A program made the position numbers and the translations under genes. This document shows, piece by piece, positions 1 through 8,873 of a stretch of DNA of 64,000 bases (the stretch's first letter is position 1; every line of letters begins with the position of its first letter). Source of the DNA: Barthelona sp. PCE (taxonomy: Eukaryota; Metamonada: BaSk clade). The stretch covers positions 620,001 through 684,000 of the forward strand of contig JAUFOR010000008.1 in assembly GCA_040285745.1 (NCBI GenBank), in the 5' to 3' direction. Under the pieces are notes generated by a model. The model made no database searches. It saw nothing but the letters and a program-made list of their open reading frames with translations, and was not told the origin of the DNA.

Positions 1-1830
1 AGAACGCGCTCCAGTCCAAAAAACTTCGATCTCATACGTGTCAATGGTGCTCAGAACGATGTTGGAGCTGGTCTGGACGGTGAACTGAAGATCATGGTTG
101 ATTGTGGAGTAATCCAAGTCCAGCTCCTCTTCATATATTACCGAACCACCCTTGTAAAGAACAAACTTGGGGGTTAGATCGGTCCAGCGGGAAAGATCGG
201 GAACCTGTGACGACTGGTAGTTGATCTCAAGTGATGTGTTGACACCAACAGGAAGACTCGTGGTAGATAGTGATATGGGGGCAGGAACAACAAAGAACGT
301 AACAGAGGAGTTCTCCGCGGAATAATCAACAGGAACATTACCTGACCACCATGATACGGGAAGCTCGAAATCATACGTGGCAAATGTTGTTGTTGAAAAT
401 CGTTCAACAAGCACATCTCTTTCGAGTTTCAAACCAAGAACACACGTATCAAGGCCGCTGCACTGACCCGGCACATCAACATTGTCTAATGGGTTATCTT
501 TGCCAATCATGATTCTGGTGACAACTTGTATGGCTTCGTTTGTTGGGTCGGTGTAGGAAGGGAACTCGTTGCTTGTGAAATTACTAATTGTGACATCAAC
601 AGTAGCCTGGTAGCCGGGATCAGAGCCAATGTATTCCACGAGATATGGCGAAATACTCGTCACCTTTGGAAAACCGAAATTGGTGCTGGCATCGATGAAT
701 GTATAGAACTGGATACACTCGTAGAAGTCAGTACCCTCATAGCTAACGAAGAACGCATCAGGTTGAATATCATGAGGCCAATCTTGGTTGAAAAAGACAC
801 GAATCGAAAGATTGCTCTCGCCGTCATCGAAAATCTGTTCATAGCTGAAAAATCCTGTACTATGCTGGCTCAAATCGAGGCTATAGCGATTTGTAATCAT
901 GCTCTCATGATAAACACACATATGTACCCATCCCTCAACGTTACCCATGCAGATTTTGAGAGTTTCTTCATAGTATTCGAGGTCAGAATACTCAATTCCC
1001 TCCTCAGCAGAGATACGTAACTCAATTATATCAGGAAAGGATGCTTGTTGTATAAATATCTTTGAAGGAGATACTGAAGCAATCTTAACTAATTTTGTCT
1101 GTATACCACCACCCTCTACCATGGTGATTCCCTGATAATTAATGTCATACGTTGTTTTATACCATGGCGTGCCTTGATACTCCAGTGTCACAGGACCAGA
1201 ACTATCTGGTGATATTTGAATATTTTCTGTTGTAGTTACCCACCATCCCTTTTCATTAAGAAAATCCAATGAAGCATAGAAACTCATTGATTCATCATAA
1301 ATATATCCTAACATAGTTAGGCCTACATCATTTTCATTGGTATTTTCAATAAAGAATGCCAGTTTTTCTGCTACAGAATAAAAAATATTGTAGAAGCGAA
1401 GTGGAGATACCACAGGAAAAGCGTATGTAAAGATATCACTGAAAGGTACACCGCTGTTGGTTCCGTTTCTGATCTCAAGCGGAACATGATACAATACAGT
1501 TCCTGATCTTTTCGGTATGTAACAACGGAATAATAGTAAATCTCCAATTATTTCAGGATAAAAGCACGATAATTCCTCTAACTCTCCTCCTGCTGGTGAA
1601 TAAAAGACATTATATGATGTATCAATGTATTCCCATGATTGTTTTTGGATTGGTAGAGTGACTAGAGTAAGTTTGTTTGGATCCGGTGTAGGTACAGGAT
1701 ATTTGGGATCTGTAGACCATTGAAATGCTCCTTTAGTTAAGGAAAACACTACAAAAAGTAAAAAAAGCTTAATTCCCAAGTTTTTAAAAACTGAAATACC
1801 TGATTGCTTAAAATTTGTGCTTTCTCTCAT
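1..1830 (-). CDS. Partial secreted or surface protein (C-terminus beyond window)
   Basis: I translated this frame by hand from an ATG at 1830 and it stays open to base 1, giving 610 codons with no stop, so the gene continues past the window edge. The in-frame codon just before the ATG is TGA, which fixes the start. The protein begins with about 20 mixed residues, then a hydrophobic run (LFLLFVVFSL), which fits a signal peptide or signal anchor. The rest is rich in aromatic residues, Thr, Ser and Asn with several N-glycosylation sequons and few Cys, as in an extracellular beta-rich protein. No family was recognised. Its composition resembles the surface protein at 47155-48792, but I could not align the two. 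A short plus-strand open frame over 526-1020 is a shadow. Confidence 0.75.
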   Translation of the reverse strand, partial: MRESTNFKQSGISVFKNLGIKLFLLFVVFSLTKGAFQWSTDPKYPVPTPDPNKLTLVTLPIQKQSWEYIDTSYNVFYSPAGGELEELSCFYPEIIGDLLLFRCYIPKRSGTVLYHVPLEIRNGTNSGVPFSDIFTYAFPVVSPLRFYNIFYSVAEKLAFFIENTNENDVGLTMLGYIYDESMSFYASLDFLNEKGWWVTTTENIQISPDSSGPVTLEYQGTPWYKTTYDINYQGITMVEGGGIQTKLVKIASVSPSKIFIQQASFPDIIELRISAEEGIEYSDLEYYEETLKICMGNVEGWVHMCVYHESMITNRYSLDLSQHSTGFFSYEQIFDDGESNLSIRVFFNQDWPHDIQPDAFFVSYEGTDFYECIQFYTFIDASTNFGFPKVTSISPYLVEYIGSDPGYQATVDVTISNFTSNEFPSYTDPTNEAIQVVTRIMIGKDNPLDNVDVPGQCSGLDTCVLGLKLERDVLVERFSTTTFATYDFELPVSWWSGNVPVDYSAENSSVTFFVVPAPISLSTTSLPVGVNTSLEINYQSSQVPDLSRWTDLTPKFVLYKGGSVIYEEELDLDYSTINHDLQFTVQTSSNIVLSTIDTYEIEVFWTGARS

Positions 1831-2296
1831 TCATGGGTTTTTTTAGTCTAAAATGAGCGTGTTAGAAGAAAAAAAAACACGTAATAGGATGAAATGAAAT
1901 ATCTCAAAGTAAAATAGTACACATTCTAAAGGTACATCATGAATATGACCGATGGTGTACATGATGCTTTAAAAATTGTCTTTAGAGAATGGGGATAAAG
2001 GTAAATATTTTCGCAACTTCTAGCCGTTATATTTTGGTCCTAAGGGAATTAAATAACTGAAATCACATTTAAATCCTCAACAAAGCCCATGGATCCCTTG
2101 TAAAATGAAACCCTCGCAAGGAAATGTCACAAATGCTAAATACCTAAGAAGAGAGATGATTATTATCTGCAGATATGCACCACTTATGAGCAAAATCACA
2201 TGGTATCATTAGAAATATATAAATAAAATAGTGAAAAGGAATCTTTAAAAATAATCTATTTTTTTTTATTAACAGCGGTGAAATACCAAATATTAT
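1831..2296. other. Intergenic, no gene seen
   Basis: This AT-rich stretch lies between the start of the partial surface gene and the 3' end of the EF-hand gene. It should hold the promoter of the former and the 3' end of the latter. I see no tRNA, repeat or long open frame. Confidence 0.6.
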
Positions 2297-2991
2297 CTAT
2301 TCCTCTGCATCTTCATGCTTCAATAAAGATGACAGACCGTTGCTCAGGCTTAGTCCATCAAGAATAGTAGGATTCTCTTGAACTAATCTAGTGTATTCTT
2401 CAACATCAATCACACCATTGTTATCTGAATCTACTTTAGCAAAGGTGCTAGCCACAATTTCACGTAAAACATCTGTTGGTAGTTCAATTTGAGATGCTTG
2501 AAGTGTAGCATTAAGTACGGTAAAAAGTTCATCTTGATCGATGCATTTATCTCCATCAAAATCGTACAAAGAAAAGGAGAATGCAATTTTTTCAGAGAGA
2601 GTTGAGCCAGAAGAGAACACGGAGAGACCTTTAATAAACTCTCTAAAATCAATGGAACCATTATTGTCATGATCAAACACAACAAACATTCTGTGGGCTA
2701 ACAAGTCGTTGGAAAAGTTCAGCACGGATTTGAACTGCTCCTCTGTAATATAATCATCATCATTTTCTGCTCTAGCACGTTGGAAAGCATCAAAAAGCAA
2801 CTTAACGTCGTCCAAATGCACTAAATGTTAGTTTCACTCACAAAAACTTCAACTGTAAACTGAAAGAGTATGTTGTTTTAATCGTCAAACACTTTCAAAA
2901 ATTACGTGTCAAAAATGGACAAACTTTCTTGATCTGCTGCGAATTGCTCTAAATCGCTGGTTGTTGTTAGCTTAGAAGACTTTTGCCCCAT
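2297..2991 (-). CDS. Calcineurin-B-like EF-hand protein (two exons)
   Basis: Exons are 2991-2925 and 2820-2297, about 197 residues in all. Exon 1 starts MGQKSSKL, an N-myristoylation signal like that of calcineurin B. Exon 2 carries EF-hand loops, best seen as DHDNNGSIDF, DFDGDKCIDQDE and DSDNNGVIDVEE, with the DFREFIKGLSVF context typical of calcineurin B and CBL proteins. The family binds Ca2+ and tethers phosphatase or kinase partners to membranes. Calcineurin A is not in this window, so the partner is unknown. The intron is phase 1 and joins A|TG to give Met before HLDD. Reading exon 2 alone would lose the myristoylated N-terminus. The family call is firm; the choice between calcineurin B and another member is inference. 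Confidence 0.8.
2821..2924 (-). other. Spliceosomal intron, EF-hand gene
   Basis: 104 nt, phase 1, after 67 coding bases. The 5' end is GTTTGT and the 3' end ACTAACATTTAG. Without removal the frame stops at TAA shortly after the 5' splice site. Confidence 0.8.
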
Positions 2992-3157
2992 AAATATTTC
3001 GCTTAAAGCTTTAGAGAAACGGAAAAAAAGAATAAGTATGAGAAATATTTTCTGCTGGTAAATAATATAAATTTTTAAACTGTAGATATGATTAATTAAG
3101 AGTATATCTTGTGCAAAAATATCTAAAAAAGAAGGAGCTATAAAATTTATTTTTTTT

Positions 3158-4879
3158 TTAGCACTTGAGTCCCTGCCTGTGCCATGTGGGACAGCGTTCG
3201 TTCATGTGGTTGTAAGGTGCGATGCTGTTGTGATTGGGGAGGGGGAAAATGAATTCTCCCTTTGTCTGACACACGCCAGAACCATCGTTACCACAACGTA
3301 CATCACCCCAGAAGTGGTTAGTCTTCCAGATCTTCATCTCAAAGAGATCTCTAGGGGTTGCCTCGGTGTACAATATATCCAAATCACCAAAGACACCACC
3401 ACTCTTAAAAAGAGCTGTAACCAAACCACTGCAAACCATAACAGGGCCAGTTGTATAAGGGTAATCCTCAGGTTCAATGATGGCCATAATCTCTGCAAGG
3501 GTTTTGCCCTGATTCTCAATCTCAGTAAAGGTACGATCAAGGGAAGTGTCAAGAGGGAGCCCAGTACGCCAGGCAAGACCCTCCTTGAGGAGCATGTCGA
3601 TGACCTTGGGCTTGACCTTATGTGCCATTCTGAAAACAAAACCAAAGAGCTCAGCAGAAAGTCCACCGGGTAAGTTACCAATACCGGATGGTAAGTCCAA
3701 AAACGTAAAAGCAATGTTCGAGTATCCGTAATACTTGGTCTCATGGGCGTTGTAGAAAGCTTGTGCCTTGTCGAGGTTATCAAGATAAGTCATGTGAAGA
3801 TCAGATCTCAAACGGGACATTGCAATATGACGGCTGCGATCCTGCTTACCAAGGAAATCCTTGTACGTGGTCTTTACGATACCGACAAGGTGAGGCTCAT
3901 CGCTGAAGGGTACATCGTCCACGGATTCGTAGATCCAGAGCTGCTTACCCTTTGTGTTCTCAATTACATTACCGTTGGCATCGATAGTGTATGCTGGACC
4001 ATCTGTTTCACCGACCCACATAGCAGTGGCAACGTGTCCGATAAGAGAGTTTGTACCAGAAGAAATAATGCTATCAACACCATCGTCAAGAGAAAACATG
4101 AAGAAAGTGTCACCACTCATTACCTTTGAGGGATCCAACTCGAAATCAGGCTGAGGTCTCTTCTCGAGATTAATACCGAGATCATGCTTGATGAATTGAA
4201 GAACGTGTTCCTCTTTTGCATTACCCATAAACATCGTTGCAAGATTCCACAATGAAGAGAGAGTCTCGACGAAGTTCTCGTTGGATGCAAAGATGACCAG
4301 GCCGTTCTGCTTAATGTACTTCATCTCACCTGTTGTAAGCTTCTTAATGGTCAAAGTGTGAGTACCGTGGAGGAAATCCCACTGTGTAAACCAGTCTGTT
4401 AGGGTGAGGAATAAAAAGGTTTCAGAGCAACTCTTGCCCTTGGGTCCAGTCATACGAAGAGTGATCTTCGCGGATCTGTCCTTTTCATGCAAAACGATAC
4501 CTGCCTTGATTGTCTTGAAGCATTTGCCCTCTGCAAGCTGATATCTCTTTCCGTCGGGCTTAATCTTGCCCATGAAGCGAGGAAGAGCAGCAAGGGGACC
4601 TGCATTAGCCTTGCAAGCCTCAGGACCAAGTGAACAAACACGATTCTGCATCGCTTCTGTTGTGTAGTAAGGATTTTTGTCTTTAAAGACGACGCTCTCT
4701 GCACCTCTTCGATATGTCATCAAGAACGATGAAGGATCTTGCACGAAACCCTGTTGAATAAGCTGAGCAGCTTCTGCATTTAAAGGAATCATGTTGGCAG
4801 CAACGCAGCCTAAGATACAAGCTAACACGAAGACGCCGACGACGATCACGTCGCGCATACCAAAATAACTCATAAGCAT
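3158..4879 (-). CDS. Secreted permuted NlpC/P60 (YiiX-like) hydrolase candidate
   Basis: A 573-residue protein. The N-terminus has a signal peptide (hydrophobic VIVVGVFVLACILG after MRD). The middle and C-terminal parts show a circularly permuted papain-like layout: a loop SGDTFFMF, a His motif GHVATAMW near residue 281, and a Cys motif VCSGLVTALF near 482, as in YiiX/DUF830-type proteins where His precedes Cys. Members of that superfamily are amidases, peptidases or acyltransferases; the substrate here is not known. The N-terminal 230 residues belong to no family I recognise. There are several Cys residues at the C-terminus, consistent with export. Two ATGs lie close together (4879 and 4873) and either gives the signal peptide. 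Lysosomal or secreted digestion of bacterial walls or proteins is possible but inferred. Confidence 0.6.
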   Translation of the reverse strand: MLMSYFGMRDVIVVGVFVLACILGCVAANMIPLNAEAAQLIQQGFVQDPSSFLMTYRRGAESVVFKDKNPYYTTEAMQNRVCSLGPEACKANAGPLAALPRFMGKIKPDGKRYQLAEGKCFKTIKAGIVLHEKDRSAKITLRMTGPKGKSCSETFLFLTLTDWFTQWDFLHGTHTLTIKKLTTGEMKYIKQNGLVIFASNENFVETLSSLWNLATMFMGNAKEEHVLQFIKHDLGINLEKRPQPDFELDPSKVMSGDTFFMFSLDDGVDSIISSGTNSLIGHVATAMWVGETDGPAYTIDANGNVIENTKGKQLWIYESVDDVPFSDEPHLVGIVKTTYKDFLGKQDRSRHIAMSRLRSDLHMTYLDNLDKAQAFYNAHETKYYGYSNIAFTFLDLPSGIGNLPGGLSAELFGFVFRMAHKVKPKVIDMLLKEGLAWRTGLPLDTSLDRTFTEIENQGKTLAEIMAIIEPEDYPYTTGPVMVCSGLVTALFKSGGVFGDLDILYTEATPRDLFEMKIWKTNHFWGDVRCGNDGSGVCQTKGEFIFPLPNHNSIAPYNHMNERCPTWHRQGLKC

Positions 4880-5061
4880 TTTTGGATAGAAGTAGAAAAT
4901 GAATTAGCAAGATGTTTACGCTGTGTGTCAGGTTGGGTTACCTTACATTATGCGTTTAACGCTACACCACGAAGCCCAAAGGACGATATTGGTCATTTTT
5001 GTGACAAAACTTTTCAAACCCTTATTCATGGGGCTTTCTGTATAATTTTGATGTTTTACAT

Positions 5062-6513
5062 ATGAGAAGAGACTCGAACAAGCGAAATAAGGCAGTGGAA
5101 ATTTCTAATTTCAACGACATTTCGGAGGAGCAAAAGCAAGCGTTTATCAACAAAACCAAATATAAGCTCAGAGAGAAGAAGAGGAACAGGTCGCTCAAAC
5201 CTTCAATGGACCTAAAGAAACTCATGAAACTCAGCGAAGAGAGAAGAACGCAAACAGCTTTGGGTCATTCTCTCAGTTCAATTGTACATTTGCAGTATGA
5301 CACGCACATAGACGACGTTATTGCAGCCGAGGAGAGCTTATCATATAAAAATAAGACTACTCGGAAGAACGGTAAAGTCACTAATATCAACCTTGACGTA
5401 GTTGACAATATTCCAACGGGCCGTACCCTTAAGCAGGCCGAACCTGATATTCGGGACATATTTCAGATCATCAAACCTGCGAATTCGTTGCAGCCAGAGG
5501 ATATTGGTATAGTACCAGTATTGGTTGACGAGCCAGAGGATTTTGAGTTACCAACCTTGTCGGACCATGACAGTATCGATGAGTTCGAAGTGTTGGAAGA
5601 TGAGACAGACGAGCAAGAGGATGAAACGGAGGAGTCTGAAGAGGAGTCTGCTTCAGAGGTTGAGCAGGATGAGGAACCACAGACCGTATTTGAGAAGTCA
5701 GTTGCCGTCATAAACGATACACGTAGGGCTGTGCATAGGCACAAGCGATTCACACCCATCTCTGTATCTCTGCGGAGAAAGATGGAGAACCAGCGTGAGA
5801 AAAGGTTTATGGAACCCGAATTGCGGAAAATGAGGGGATTGCACAATAGGTTTTATCAGCGCTCCAGCGTGTACACAACAGATCTTTTTGGGCTGAAACC
5901 GCACGAGGCGCGTCAGTTGGCGCGATATCGTCTTGCAATTAAGGAAACAGAAATGCGTTTGGACGATACTCTCAACGATCTAAAGGTAAAGGTTGATAAG
6001 CAGCTTGCGGCACGTGATCTGAGGACAGAGGGGCTACATCTGACGAGTAGTTTTGCACCAGAGAAGGAGATAGCAGTGAACAAAGAGTTGGGAACAGCGG
6101 TTGTTAGCGATGATGAGTTTATTGCGCTCAGCGGTGAAAGCAGGAGTACCACTCCGGAGTGCGTATCACCCTTACTGTTCCACCACTCTCGAGGTCAGCT
6201 GTCGTCGATTGTCATCCCACCGAAAGCGAAAACCTCGCTTGGATTCAACGAAGATACAGAAATCAGGTTACCTGAGATCTCTGATTCCAGCAAGACAACA
6301 CAGTCTTCCGAGCACATTGAGCGAATTAGAGCACAATCTGTGATGGACAAGCCTAAACCCAAAGAGGAAACTTATTTGTTTTACAAGGCTGCTATTGGGA
6401 ATGCCAAATCCCAGAAAAGGCACCACTGGCTCTCAGCAACACAGCGCAAGAAAGGTACACACAAACCCCCATTTAAAGCAATTATTGGTAAGGCACGTGT
6501 TGTTGTTGGCTAG
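5062..6513 (+). CDS. Unknown coiled-coil/acidic protein
   Basis: 483 residues, not recognised. The N-terminal 60 residues are very basic (KRNKA, KYKLREKKRNR). Residues near 170-215 form an acidic low-complexity tract rich in Glu, Asp and Ser. A charged helical region follows (RRKMENQREKRFMEPELRKMRG and onward), and the C-terminus is basic. There is no signal peptide or membrane segment, so a cytoplasmic, cytoskeletal or nuclear role is likely. The ATG at 5062 is the first in frame after an AT-rich leader. Its stop codon overlaps the stop of the convergent beta-propeller gene within CTAG at 6510-6513. Confidence 0.7.
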   Translation: MRRDSNKRNKAVEISNFNDISEEQKQAFINKTKYKLREKKRNRSLKPSMDLKKLMKLSEERRTQTALGHSLSSIVHLQYDTHIDDVIAAEESLSYKNKTTRKNGKVTNINLDVVDNIPTGRTLKQAEPDIRDIFQIIKPANSLQPEDIGIVPVLVDEPEDFELPTLSDHDSIDEFEVLEDETDEQEDETEESEEESASEVEQDEEPQTVFEKSVAVINDTRRAVHRHKRFTPISVSLRRKMENQREKRFMEPELRKMRGLHNRFYQRSSVYTTDLFGLKPHEARQLARYRLAIKETEMRLDDTLNDLKVKVDKQLAARDLRTEGLHLTSSFAPEKEIAVNKELGTAVVSDDEFIALSGESRSTTPECVSPLLFHHSRGQLSSIVIPPKAKTSLGFNEDTEIRLPEISDSSKTTQSSEHIERIRAQSVMDKPKPKEETYLFYKAAIGNAKSQKRHHWLSATQRKKGTHKPPFKAIIGKARVVVG

Positions 6514-8273
6514 GTATCTAATTCGCACATGTAGCTTTGACCCTCAGATGCGTGTATAAAGAATCTATTGCCTTCAAACTCTATGTAATTAATTTTTTTT
6601 GGTATTTCGGTAATGGTTGTGATTTTTTTTTTTGAGAAAAGATCGTACACATGAACACATTCTTCACATGCAGAGTAAAAACCAATCTTTGTTCTATCGG
6701 GTGACACGGCAATATAATCGTCAATCTCCTCCTTATGATCGTAAATCCATTCAAGCGCATGTACCATATCAACACAGCCTGATATACGTTTGAATGTGTT
6801 ACCTCGGTGCAGGATATGCGTGTGGCCGTCTACTGTGCCAGCTATGATCCAGTCATCTGAGGCAAAAACACCGGCTAAAGCGCAGCCTAAATCAGCAATT
6901 GGCTCAAAAGTCATTGTCTTCAGTGATAAGCAGCGTAGATGCCCCGGGTTTGCGTTATAAACTATGGTATTGGCGTCTAGAAAACAGGCGGTGTTGATCG
7001 TATCGAGATCTGGAAGAACACTTGTGTTGTCCGTCTCAAGATCTATGATTGTGGAAGAACCAGTTGAGAGAGCTAGAAGCGCATTACCGTGAGCAAACAT
7101 AGAGTGTATTGACTTGCTGTAACCAAAATTATACTCCTTCAGTAACTCTTCTGAATTGAACAAGCGTACTGTACCGTCAGCAAAACCTACTGCAAAATGG
7201 CCTCTTCCCGTTACTGTTACAGACGTAGCACCCATTGGTATGTCAAAGGAGTCTCTCTCAGATACAAGTCTGTCAAAAGCGAGGATATGAACAATACGTC
7301 CATCAATAACAGACGCATATGCAGCGTTCTTCGGCTGGTTCTGCTGCAATGTATAGGCGTACCCAGCCTCTTTGTCGTATAAATTGACGGTATGATCCAA
7401 GCCACCGCATACGTAAAATTGATTACATGGGGAGGTTGTTACATTGAAGTTAACAGCATAAGGCGTCGGAGCTCGCATCTCGCTTACCAATTCCCCGTCT
7501 TGGGTGTGTAACAGGAGTCTTGGTCCATCAGGGATCACAGAAAGTTCACCTTCTGAAAAAACTCTTTTCTTGTTGGGTTTGTGATATTCGGTGTATTCTT
7601 CTGTTGATATATTGTATCTTCTCCGCCCTTCACCATGTACATACACGACAACATCTTCATTCTCCCATCGTGAAGCACCGACCGGTGTGTCAAACGTAGC
7701 TATTATCTCTCCACTCTTTATATTGATAATTGTAATTCTTTGTTTACGTGGAAAGACATCCTCTTCAAGAGCGGTACGGTAGAGAAACATGGTTTGAGTC
7801 GTCGCACTGCCCAAAAAAGAATTATAGTGCTCTTTCAGGTAAGTGTCTTCTCCAGTAGTGCAATCCATTCCAATAATCTTGAAATACCTCTTCTTTTTGT
7901 GGATATACACCAAGCTTTCGGTAGTGGGGTCAAAGCCAAAGTTCCAAAGCTTGATGGCTGAAATCCTTAAAATCATTAATTCCTTGACTTGTTGTGAAAT
8001 GCCGATAATTTTCATTGAACCGAACATAGTCACAATGATAAACGCGCCCACCACTTGGAACTTAACATTCTGTCCTGCATATGATAGCGCAGGTAAAGCC
8101 CTTTCAATAAATGAATCGTATATCCTGATGGATTTGTCCGTTGCAGAAATAATAAGCCCATTTTCAGCACCGCTTGTTGAATTGGCGACTGTTGCAATAC
8201 GTGTTATCCGTGATTTAGTGTTAAAGCCTCTACATGGTTCGTCGAGAGCAGCCAATTCTTGTTTTGGATCCAT
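6510..8273 (-). CDS. WD40-like beta-propeller protein
   Basis: 587 residues. Repeated short beta-strand blocks such as GLIISATDKSIRIYDS, NQFYVCGGLDHTVNLYD, GHFAVGFADGTVRLFNSE and DDWIIAGTVDGHTHILH are typical of WD40 blades and run through the whole length, enough for one or two propellers. There is no signal peptide, membrane segment or coiled coil. The repeats are too divergent for me to assign an ortholog; vesicle-coat, U3 snoRNP and axonemal WD proteins were considered and none fits clearly. The start ATG at 8273 opens MDPKQELAALDEP. The stop overlaps that of the coiled-coil gene on the other strand. Confidence 0.7.
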   Translation of the reverse strand: MDPKQELAALDEPCRGFNTKSRITRIATVANSTSGAENGLIISATDKSIRIYDSFIERALPALSYAGQNVKFQVVGAFIIVTMFGSMKIIGISQQVKELMILRISAIKLWNFGFDPTTESLVYIHKKKRYFKIIGMDCTTGEDTYLKEHYNSFLGSATTQTMFLYRTALEEDVFPRKQRITIINIKSGEIIATFDTPVGASRWENEDVVVYVHGEGRRRYNISTEEYTEYHKPNKKRVFSEGELSVIPDGPRLLLHTQDGELVSEMRAPTPYAVNFNVTTSPCNQFYVCGGLDHTVNLYDKEAGYAYTLQQNQPKNAAYASVIDGRIVHILAFDRLVSERDSFDIPMGATSVTVTGRGHFAVGFADGTVRLFNSEELLKEYNFGYSKSIHSMFAHGNALLALSTGSSTIIDLETDNTSVLPDLDTINTACFLDANTIVYNANPGHLRCLSLKTMTFEPIADLGCALAGVFASDDWIIAGTVDGHTHILHRGNTFKRISGCVDMVHALEWIYDHKEEIDDYIAVSPDRTKIGFYSACEECVHVYDLFSKKKITTITEIPKKINYIEFEGNRFFIHASEGQSYMCELDT

Positions 8274-8873
8274 TTTTCGTTGTTTGTGGTTCTTAAGGAC
8301 TCAAACTCGGTTTTGTTAAACAACAAAAGGGTTAGGCTTAGAAAAGCGATTACAATATTGATGGAACTCACAAAATATCTTACACGAAAAATGCACTGCA
8401 CTTTAACACTTGCAACACCAACACAGGCTCTATTATGGAATTCTTTACACAACAACAACAAAAAAAATATATTACGAATAAAAGGTTTTGAAATTCAACT
8501 CAGATAACGATTTCATCAAAAATCAGATATATGCTTGTCGTTAAGTCATCAGAGAATTTAAAAATTATGAAGAATAAGGTATAAAACCATAAAATGGAGT
8601 TCTATGACATTACACAAACAGTCTAACCATTCAAGCACACTTAAATTCGTAGTTAATGGACAGGTGTAGCATATTTAAGTTCTAAAAAAGCTGTTCTTCT
8701 TTTTTTTTTGCAATCTCTTTTTTGGTTCAAGTTCAGACTACAAATGCAGTAAAAAAGGATCGAAAAATATTTTATTGCCACGTCAACGAACTACTTTGCC
8801 CACATAATTAACTAGATAAATATCAAAAATTAATTCTTTATTCTTCGTGTATTATAATGAGATATTTAAATTC
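8274..8873. other. Intergenic, no gene seen
   Basis: 600 bases of AT-rich sequence with homopolymer A and T runs between the beta-propeller start and the MCM7 3' end. It probably holds the beta-propeller promoter and the MCM7 terminator region. No tRNA, repeat array or coding signal was found; the short open frames here are low-complexity. Confidence 0.6.

Noticed and set aside
526-1020. Plus-strand open frame of 164 codons
   Set aside because: It is antisense to a clearly coding minus-strand frame with signal peptide and continuous open reading to the window edge.
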